Source: CAYHOI01 sp964358175
Lineage (GTDB): Bacteria; Margulisbacteria; Riflemargulisbacteria; GWF2-35-9
Assembly (NCBI GenBank): GCA_964358175.1
Contig: CAYHOI010000029.1
Span: 1 to 19,721 of the forward strand
Reading direction: 5' to 3'
DNA: 19,721 nucleotides
The translations under genes and the position numbers were made by a program. Shown piece by piece: positions 7,300 through 13,596 of this stretch. The notes under the pieces were generated by a model. It saw only the letters and a program-made list of their open reading frames with translations. It had not been told where the DNA came from and ran no database searches. Positions within the stretch are counted from its first letter, which is position 1, and the number at the start of each line of letters is the position of its first letter.

Positions 7300-7862
7300 T
7301 CTATAGTGCTCTTGAAAAGGCTGCGATTGTTCTCTCTCTTATGGGGCCGGAACTTACAGAAAGTATCTTAACGAAGTTGTCACGCGAAATCGTCTCAACC
7401 CTCCAGAAGGATGTCTTGCCCTTGATCGATCAAATTCAAATCCCGGAAGACATAGATGCCTTTGTTTTCCAAGAGATCATACAACCCAGCCAAGAGTCTG
7501 AACCAGAGATAACCCAGGAAGTTTCTGAAGAAAAGATATCAGAACCGATTAGCCCAGAACAGGAAGAAATCCCCCCTGAAACGACTTGGGAAAAGCTTAG
7601 CGATGAAGAGCTTTGCGAGCAAATCGACGTTGAATGCGTCATGAAGTGTCTGTCTTCTGAAAATATAGTATTTCAGCCCCTTCTTCTCGCATTATTTTCC
7701 TCACAAAAACAGGCCGCCCTACTTGATCGATTCAAAGAACTAGAACTCACCATTCAAAGCTCCTCACAAAAAGCAACTTTATCGACCACTATTTCCACTC
7801 AAATCTGTCAAGCATTTGTGAATCGTCTTCGCAACGAATGCCAAAATGGAGCTCCAACGTGA
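7296..7862 (+). CDS. fliG: Short FliG-like protein without the torque domain
   Basis: The position after fliF and the N-terminus SALEKAAIVLSLMGPELTES resemble the FliG N-terminal domain that docks on FliF. After an acidic, proline-rich linker (about 64-96) comes a second helical part (LSDEELCEQIDVECVMKCLS, then ENIVFQPLLLALFSSQKQAA) that could be a divergent FliG middle domain; the EHPQ motif is not kept. The product is 188 residues against about 330 for FliG. The C-terminal domain with the charged torque helix is missing, and fliH follows at once, so it was not split off downstream. It may be an adaptor or a reduced FliG with a full copy elsewhere. Homology is by position and a short motif, so certainty is moderate. 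Confidence 0.6.
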   Translation: MIYSALEKAAIVLSLMGPELTESILTKLSREIVSTLQKDVLPLIDQIQIPEDIDAFVFQEIIQPSQESEPEITQEVSEEKISEPISPEQEEIPPETTWEKLSDEELCEQIDVECVMKCLSSENIVFQPLLLALFSSQKQAALLDRFKELELTIQSSSQKATLSTTISTQICQAFVNRLRNECQNGAPT

Positions 7863-8950
7863 TTGGCTCGCTTATTAAAAAAAATCAGATTATCGTTTCG
7901 GGTTCTCCAAAAAAAAGCAAATCTAGGCTAGGCGAAAAACGAATACAGCTTGAACTTAAAATCCCTCAAGGACACATTGATCAGCGTGTTTCAGCCATGA
8001 GAGAAGAGCTGATGAATGATATTCGACATATTCAGGCTGAGCTGGATAAAGAACGAGAATCTCTTCATTTGGAAAAAGTCGAAATAGATCTGATACAAAA
8101 AAGCCTGACCGAAACGGTAGCTCTTGAAACAGAAAGATCAAGACTTGCCTATGAACAGGCCCTTGAAAAAGGGATTTTACAAGGAAAAGAAACCGGTTAT
8201 AAGAAAGGCTATGATGCAGGGTTTCAAGAAGGTCATCAAAAAGGACAAGCTGAATTTGACACCATCAAAGAGGAATATATTGCCAACAGCAAAGAGCTAT
8301 TAAGCAAAATAAAGGAAGTGAATGATTTCAAGAAACTCATCTTTGAAAAAACTGAACCTTATTTGCTAACATTAATCAAAGAGATAGTCCGGAAAGTAAT
8401 TGCTGCCGAGGTCTCACAAACAGAAGATCAGATGCTCATGATCATTCGTGATGCATTGAAACGGGTTGCTGATATGTCCTCTATCCAAGTAAGAGTTCAT
8501 CCTCAACATGTTTCTTTCCTCAATGAGAATAAAGCTCGTTTTTTATCCTCGATCGGAACCATTCACGAAATGGACATCGTTGCAGACCCATCACTTGATG
8601 CAGGGGGTTGTGTTATTGAAACTGACTTTGGAGTCGTAAATGCATCCTTCGAAACCAAGATGATCAGCATTTTGGAACTGATTAACAAAACGTATCCTAG
8701 TCTTCATCCTCCTGTAGACACACAAACTCCTGATGAATCGCCGAGAACTCCTGTTCGAAGCAATGATGAGCTCCATTTTGAAAAATCGAATATTGATGAG
8801 GAAACCCTGAATTTATTTGAAGATGACAATGAGGAGGATGAATCTGACGAAGATACAGACGACCTTTTTGAGGATGAACTTGAGAATATGGATATGGATA
8901 TGGATCTAGACCTCGATGACGAGGATGATGACGAGGAAGAGGATGCCTGA
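7838..8950 (+). CDS. fliH: Flagellar export apparatus protein FliH with an acidic C-terminal tail
   Basis: FliH binds and restrains the export ATPase FliI and ties it to the C ring. From ATG 7838 the protein is 370 residues (363 from GTG 7859). It has a charged coiled coil (about 45-110) and a run of seven glycines exactly four residues apart (112-136, in KGILQGKETGYKKGYDAGFQ and onward), the GxxxG repeat typical of FliH. The conserved C-terminal domain follows (IKEIVRKVIAAEVSQTED, VRVHPQHVSFL, ADPSLDAGGCVIET). Usual FliH ends there. This one continues for about 85 residues, becoming strongly acidic after 310 and including DDLFEDELENMDMDMDLDLD. The tail includes three ATGGAT repeats. It overlaps fliI by eight bases. 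Confidence 0.88.
   Translation: MPKWSSNVIGSLIKKNQIIVSGSPKKSKSRLGEKRIQLELKIPQGHIDQRVSAMREELMNDIRHIQAELDKERESLHLEKVEIDLIQKSLTETVALETERSRLAYEQALEKGILQGKETGYKKGYDAGFQEGHQKGQAEFDTIKEEYIANSKELLSKIKEVNDFKKLIFEKTEPYLLTLIKEIVRKVIAAEVSQTEDQMLMIIRDALKRVADMSSIQVRVHPQHVSFLNENKARFLSSIGTIHEMDIVADPSLDAGGCVIETDFGVVNASFETKMISILELINKTYPSLHPPVDTQTPDESPRTPVRSNDELHFEKSNIDEETLNLFEDDNEEDESDEDTDDLFEDELENMDMDMDLDLDDEDDDEEEDA
7848..7851 (+). promoter_or_regulatory. Ribosome binding site for an alternative fliH start
   Basis: GGAG seven bases before GTG 7859 would start FliH seven residues later than ATG 7838, with the GTGA overlap common in this operon. ATG 7838 has no clear site, but its product begins MPKWSSNVIGS, and the S-x-VI opening is common in FliH proteins. 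The sequence does not settle which is used. Confidence 0.45.
8888..8905 (+). repeat. Hexanucleotide tandem repeat (ATGGAT)x3 in the fliH tail
   Basis: Three perfect ATGGAT units encode MDMDMD in the acidic tail, inside a longer stretch rich in GAT/GAC/GAG/GAA codons (about 8767-8947). Unit changes of six bases would keep the frame and alter only tail length. Confidence 0.7.
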
Positions 8951-10394
8951 GTCCATTCCCTATGTTGATTTTTCAAAATATATCTCTGTGCTCAGCGAGC
9001 TAAACTCCTTGTGTGACGTCATTGGTCGGGTAACAGAGGTGGTTGGACTCATCATTGAAGCCCAGATTCAAGGGGTTTCAGTCGGAGAGGTCTGTCTCAT
9101 AGAATTATCAGATAAGAAAAATGTTCGATCCGAAGTGGTCGGGTTCAAAAGAGAGAAGGTTCTTTTGATGCCTTTCGGTCCGCTTGAAGGAATAAGTCCG
9201 GGTTGTCTGGTCTATGCAACCGGTGAACCTTTGCGCGTAAAAGTGGGAGCAGAACTTCTCGGGCGAGTCCTTGATGGACTTGGCGATCCCATTGATGGGA
9301 AAGGGGATCTCTCCTTAAAAGAATACTATCCGCTCGATAAAGATCCGCCAGACCCCGTGAAACGACCACGAATTACCCGTGTGTTAGAAACAGGTGTTCG
9401 CGTGATCGATGGGTGCCTTACTCTCGGTCGAGGCCAGCGAATTGGTATTTTTGCCGGTTCAGGTGTAGGAAAATCAACGTTGATGGGACAATTGGCGAGA
9501 CAGTCTAAGGCGGAAATTTCGGTCATTGCCCTTATTGGAGAACGAGGCAGGGAAGTACGCGACTTCATCGAGGAATCGCTTGGAGAAGAAGGGTTAAAGC
9601 GTTCAGTGGTCGTCGTCGCTACCTCTGATAAACCTCCACTCATCCGACTCAAGGGAGCTCTTGTCGGGACGGCCATCGCAGAATACTTTCGTGATCAAGG
9701 CAAAGATGTATTGTTCATGATGGATAGCACAACCCGTTATGCAATGGCTCAACGGGAAGTTGGTCTTGCCACTGGGGAACCCCCCACCACCAAAGGATAC
9801 CCCCCCTCAGTTTTTGCGCTAATGCCACGGCTGATGGAGCGCACCGGAACCAGCGAAAAGGGATCCATCACGGCAATCTACACGGTTCTGGTTGAAGGAA
9901 GTGATATGGATGAGCCCATTGCAGATACAGCTAGGGGAATTTTGGATGGCCACATTATTTTATCGAGAGATATCGCGGCTCGCAACCACTTTCCGTCTAT
10001 CGATGTCAACATGAGCGTCAGTCGATTATTTACGAACATCAACTCCCAGGAGCATATGAAAGCAGCAGGGCTTTTACGTGAAGTTTTGGCTCGCTATTCT
10101 GAAGCTGAAGATTTAATCAACATCGGAGCTTATGTCAAAGGAAGTAACCCGAAAATTGACTGGGCCATCGAGAAAATAGACCGAGTGAATACCTTTCTAC
10201 GTCAAGGAACCCACGATTTCACCTCTTTCGAGGAGGGGATCCGCGCCCTGATTGAGATGATGGGTTCAGGACACACGGGTTCAAGCGGATCATTCTCGGC
10301 AACTTCAGTCAGGACGGTCGAAGCATCCGAGAAGGAGGAAGATCTCTTCGGAGAGGATCTGGATTTGGAAAACTTAAATTTCGATGATTTTTAG
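8943..10394 (+). CDS. fliI: Flagellar export ATPase FliI
   Basis: FliI is the F1-like ATPase that energises unloading of export substrates at the flagellar type III gate. The 483-residue product has the N-terminal beta barrel (about 15-100), the Walker A loop GSGVGKST at about 172-179, ERGREVRDF with the catalytic glutamate near 200, Walker B VLFMMD at about 256-261, and STTRYAMAQREVGLATGEPP. ATG 8943 is chosen because GAGGA sits five bases before it and MPESIPYVDF reads like a FliI start; upstream in-frame codons lie inside fliH. An extra tail (about 442-483), Gly/Ser-rich then acidic (EEDLFGEDLDLENLNFDDF), follows the normal end and echoes the fliH tail. No fliJ follows; the operon ends here. 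Confidence 0.96.
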   Translation: MPESIPYVDFSKYISVLSELNSLCDVIGRVTEVVGLIIEAQIQGVSVGEVCLIELSDKKNVRSEVVGFKREKVLLMPFGPLEGISPGCLVYATGEPLRVKVGAELLGRVLDGLGDPIDGKGDLSLKEYYPLDKDPPDPVKRPRITRVLETGVRVIDGCLTLGRGQRIGIFAGSGVGKSTLMGQLARQSKAEISVIALIGERGREVRDFIEESLGEEGLKRSVVVVATSDKPPLIRLKGALVGTAIAEYFRDQGKDVLFMMDSTTRYAMAQREVGLATGEPPTTKGYPPSVFALMPRLMERTGTSEKGSITAIYTVLVEGSDMDEPIADTARGILDGHIILSRDIAARNHFPSIDVNMSVSRLFTNINSQEHMKAAGLLREVLARYSEAEDLINIGAYVKGSNPKIDWAIEKIDRVNTFLRQGTHDFTSFEEGIRALIEMMGSGHTGSSGSFSATSVRTVEASEKEEDLFGEDLDLENLNFDDF

Positions 10395-10397
10395 GGA

Positions 10398-10410
10398 ACT
10401 ATCGGATAGT
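10398..10410. other. Short palindrome between convergent fliI and secA
   Basis: ACTATCGGATAGT fills the gap between the fliI stop and the secA stop. It can form a five-pair stem with a three-base loop on either strand. There is no T run after it on either side, so it is at best a weak bidirectional terminator. Confidence 0.25.
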
Positions 10411-12942
10411 CTACAGCACTGATACCCCACAACACTTCTTATATTTCTTCCCCGATCCACAAGGACAGGGATCATTGCGCCCCACTTTCTCGCTCGTGGA
10501 AACTATCGAACGATTCGCAGGTTCACTGGTTGCTAAATCCGATCCATGGTAAGCCGTCACATGATAGGCTTCCTGGTGTAGCGCAAGGTCGGATTCTTCT
10601 TGCGAAATGACTTTCACTTTGAAGAGATTTGAAATCACCTCTTGCTCTACAGCATTCATCATCTCCTGAAACATATCATAGCCCTCTCGCTTATATTCCA
10701 AAAGCGGATCTTTCTGAGCATAGGCTCGCAGACCAATCCCATCTCGAAGCAAGTCCATGTTTTTTAAATGTTCTATCCAACGCATATCCAAGGAGTGGAG
10801 ATAGAGGTATCTAATAATGGATTCGACATCTCGCGCATCAAAGCGCGTCACATAATTCCTAAAGAATTTTCCTGAAATCTCGGTCAACTTTTTCTTCGCA
10901 ATTATCGGAGTCGCAAATCGAAATTCTCCAAAGTCGGCGGGGAGCAAGGCACGAATATCTGTCTGCATATCTTCCCATTTCACGTCACGCTCTTTCATGC
11001 CCTCTTGGAAGAAGTTGTCGACATACCCTTCTACGTGAAAATGAATAATCTCCTCAACCTTTTGCAAGAGCTCGTGTTGCTCCAGAATTCGACGTCGTTG
11101 CCTATAAACAATCTCTCGCTGTTTATTCATCACATCATCGTACTCTAGAAGCTGTTTTCGAATATTAAAGTGATACATCTCTACCTTTTTTTGTGCACGC
11201 TCGATCGAACTGGAAATGAGACCATGTTCTATCGGAGTCTCATCATCAAATCCGAGCGACTCCATAATTTTGATGATCCGATCAGATCCGAACAATCGTA
11301 GCAGGTCATCCTCCAAAGAAACGTAGAACTTAGAAAAGCCTGGGTCTCCCTGTCGTCCGCATCGTCCCCGCAATTGATTATCGATACGCCGACTTTCATG
11401 CCGCTCTGTTCCCAACACAACGAGTCCATCCATCTGTGCAACACCCTCTCCGAGGATAATATCTGTCCCTCTTCCAGCCATATTCGTTGCGATAGTCACG
11501 GCTCCTCGTTGCCCCGCTCCGGCAATAATCTCGGCCTCGCGCTCATGATACTTGGCATTCAGAACGTTATGCGTAACCTTTTTTTGGGTCAACAATTTAC
11601 TGAGAAGCTCCGAAACCTCAATCGAAATCGTTCCGACAAGAACCGGCCTTCCAGTCTTGTGATACTCGCAAATATCCTTCACAACGGCATGGTATTTTCC
11701 CATCCGTGTTTTATAAACGGAATCGGCAGCATCCTTACGTATCAGCACCCTGTTGGGAGGAATCTCAACACAATCCAGTGAATATATTTTGTCGAACTCG
11801 GTGGCTTCAGTCATTGCAGTCCCCGTCATTCCTGAAAGTTTCTCAAACATACGGAAATAATTCTGCAAAGTAATAGTCGCAAGGGTTTGGCTTTCATTGC
11901 GAACCTCAAGACGTTCCTTGGCCTCTATGGCTTGATGAAGTCCATCACTGAATCGGCGCCCCACCATCAGTCTCCCCGTAAACTCATCGACAATAAGAAC
12001 TTCTCCTTCTTTGACAATATAATCAACATCCTTGCGAAACAGGTGATGCGCCTTGAGGGATTGAGTCAACATGTGCGCCTCATCCATATTTTCAATATCG
12101 TAAAGGTATTCCAGATTTAATATTTTCTCGGCAAAACTGATCCCCTCCTCCGTGAGGATAATATTTTTGGTTTTCTCCTCTTGTGTAAAGTGGGTCTCTA
12201 CCTTCATTTTACGTGCTACTGCGTCAATGTCTTTGAACTTATCGGTCGTATCATCGACAACACCCGAAATAATAAGGGGAGTTCTGGCTTCATCAATCAA
12301 TATACTGTCTACCTCATCAACAATCGCATAATGAAGATTTCGTTGAACACACTGCGAAAGATCTGTCGCCATGTTATCGCGAAGGTAGTCGAATCCAAAC
12401 TCATTATTCGTTCCATAAACAATATCCGCACTATAAGCTTCTCGACGGTCTTCAATACTCATTTGACTTTGAATAAGTCCTACCTTCAAGCCCAGAAAAC
12501 GATGGATTCCCCCCATCCATTCGCTATCTCGTTTTGCAAGGTAATCATTCACGGTAACAATGAAAACTCCCTTACCGGTGAGGGCATTGAGATAGGCTGG
12601 CAGGGTCGAAACCAAGGTCTTACCCTCCCCTGTCTTCATCTCCGCGATCTTGCCCTTGTGAAGAACCATGCCACCAATGAGCTGTACGTCAAAATGGCGC
12701 ATTTTTAGCACTCGCCAGGATGTCTCTCGAACCACAGCAAACGCCTCTGGTAGTACGTCATCCATAGATTCTCCAGAAGATAAACGACTTCGAAACAGCT
12801 CAGTCTGGCTCGCTAGCTCCTCATCCGACATGGCTTGGAACTTTGGCTCAAGGGCGTTGATCAGTTCAACATCTTTTTGAAAGATTTTAAGCTTGTCCTG
12901 CCCGGACAATCCAAAAAATAATCTGCGGATAATTCCTAGCAA
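10411..12942 (-). CDS. secA: Preprotein translocase ATPase SecA
   Basis: SecA drives preproteins through the SecYEG channel by ATP hydrolysis at the inner membrane. The 843-residue protein has Walker A (GEGKT at 105-109), the preceding EMKTGEGKTLV context, the DEVD box (209-212), FTGRLMVGRRFSDGLHQAIE of the second half, NMAGRGTDIILGEGV, RGRCGRQGDPG, and the C-terminal zinc-binding tail with cysteines 826, 828, 837 and 838 (CPCGSGKKYKKCCG). The tail normally binds SecB and lipids. The start is TTG 12942, supported by GGGAG five bases upstream, which overlaps the hpf stop region. Only nine bases separate it from hpf, so the two are one transcript. It converges on the flagellar operon. Confidence 0.97.
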   Translation of the reverse strand: MLGIIRRLFFGLSGQDKLKIFQKDVELINALEPKFQAMSDEELASQTELFRSRLSSGESMDDVLPEAFAVVRETSWRVLKMRHFDVQLIGGMVLHKGKIAEMKTGEGKTLVSTLPAYLNALTGKGVFIVTVNDYLAKRDSEWMGGIHRFLGLKVGLIQSQMSIEDRREAYSADIVYGTNNEFGFDYLRDNMATDLSQCVQRNLHYAIVDEVDSILIDEARTPLIISGVVDDTTDKFKDIDAVARKMKVETHFTQEEKTKNIILTEEGISFAEKILNLEYLYDIENMDEAHMLTQSLKAHHLFRKDVDYIVKEGEVLIVDEFTGRLMVGRRFSDGLHQAIEAKERLEVRNESQTLATITLQNYFRMFEKLSGMTGTAMTEATEFDKIYSLDCVEIPPNRVLIRKDAADSVYKTRMGKYHAVVKDICEYHKTGRPVLVGTISIEVSELLSKLLTQKKVTHNVLNAKYHEREAEIIAGAGQRGAVTIATNMAGRGTDIILGEGVAQMDGLVVLGTERHESRRIDNQLRGRCGRQGDPGFSKFYVSLEDDLLRLFGSDRIIKIMESLGFDDETPIEHGLISSSIERAQKKVEMYHFNIRKQLLEYDDVMNKQREIVYRQRRRILEQHELLQKVEEIIHFHVEGYVDNFFQEGMKERDVKWEDMQTDIRALLPADFGEFRFATPIIAKKKLTEISGKFFRNYVTRFDARDVESIIRYLYLHSLDMRWIEHLKNMDLLRDGIGLRAYAQKDPLLEYKREGYDMFQEMMNAVEQEVISNLFKVKVISQEESDLALHQEAYHVTAYHGSDLATSEPANRSIVSTSEKVGRNDPCPCGSGKKYKKCCGVSVL

Positions 12943-12951
12943 TGATGCTCC

Positions 12952-13512
12952 CTAGAATTCAGGTTCAATAAGCCCGAAATTCCCATCTTTTCGTTTGTAG
13001 ATCACATTAGTCTGACTCGTTCGGTCATTCGTAAAGACCAGGAATTCCATATGGCTAATTTGTAATTGAAGTGTAGATTCCTCCACCGACATCGGCTTCA
13101 TGAGTTGTTTTGAAGTATAGACAATTGGATTTTCTCGGGAAGCTTCACTCCACTCCGATTCTTGATCCCTTAAAAGCTCGCTAAATACAACCCCCATTTT
13201 CTCGCCCTTGTGTCCCTTTAGCTTGTCCTTGTACTTCATCAGCTGCTTTTCAACCTTCTCAAAAAGAAGATCTATCGCTGCATACATGTCCTCATGTTCC
13301 TCTCGTGCGGTGATCACAGCCCCGTGTAAATTCATGATCACCCTTGCTTCGTTTCGTTTGTCAGGGGCTTTATTGTCGTGATGAACCATCTCCACTTTCC
13401 CGCTGGTAATCGCCTCAGCAAAATATTTATCTAAACGACCAATCTTCTTTTCCGCATAGCTTTTGAGAGCGCTTGTCACCTCTAATTGTTGTCCTGAAAC
13501 GATGATTTGCAT
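12952..13512 (-). CDS. hpf: Ribosome hibernation promoting factor, long form
   Basis: HPF binds the 30S decoding centre and, in the long form, dimerises ribosomes to inactive 100S particles in starvation or stress. The 186-residue protein has the N-terminal S30AE domain (MQIIVSGQQLEVTSALKSYA, LDKYF, then ITAREEHEDMYAAIDLLFEK, and KLKGHKG). A variable linker follows, then the C-terminal dimerisation domain (KQLMKPMSVEESTLQLQISH, MEFLVFTNDRT, VIYKRKDGNFGLIEPEF). An AGGAGG site eight bases before the ATG is a strong ribosome site. It is the first gene of an hpf-secA pair. A similar hpf-secA order, also beside flagellar genes, is known in Bacillus subtilis. Confidence 0.95.
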   Translation of the reverse strand: MQIIVSGQQLEVTSALKSYAEKKIGRLDKYFAEAITSGKVEMVHHDNKAPDKRNEARVIMNLHGAVITAREEHEDMYAAIDLLFEKVEKQLMKYKDKLKGHKGEKMGVVFSELLRDQESEWSEASRENPIVYTSKQLMKPMSVEESTLQLQISHMEFLVFTNDRTSQTNVIYKRKDGNFGLIEPEF

Positions 13513-13548
13513 AGTATTTTCCTCCTGTTATCTGAGTATTTCCAAAGC

Positions 13549-13554
13549 ATTATA
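13549..13554 (-). promoter_or_regulatory. Candidate -10 box for hpf-secA
   Basis: On the minus strand TATAAT lies 37 bases before the hpf ATG, in the only gap (13513-13596) between hpf and the upstream GH94 gene. No good -35 box is found at 16-18 bases. No terminator hairpin with a T run is seen after the GH94 gene, so read-through from upstream is also possible. Confidence 0.38.
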
Positions 13555-13596
13555 ACGGAATAGAGACGGTTTAGCTATACGAGAGTTGGGCGATCC

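Noticed and set aside
8916..8942. Upstream start of FliI giving MTRMMTRKR
   Set aside because: These codons are the fliH acidic tail read in another frame; ATG 8943 has a proper ribosome site.
8704..8976. Serine-rich open frame opposite the fliH tail
   Set aside because: The poly-Ser reading is simply the reverse complement of the Asp/Glu codons of the acidic tail.
11374..11781. 135-residue frame on the plus strand inside secA
   Set aside because: It is the antisense shadow of conserved SecA motifs, with no supporting start signal.
12181..12708. 175-residue frame on the plus strand inside secA
   Set aside because: It is antisense to the SecA nucleotide-binding domain; the composition follows the opposite strand.
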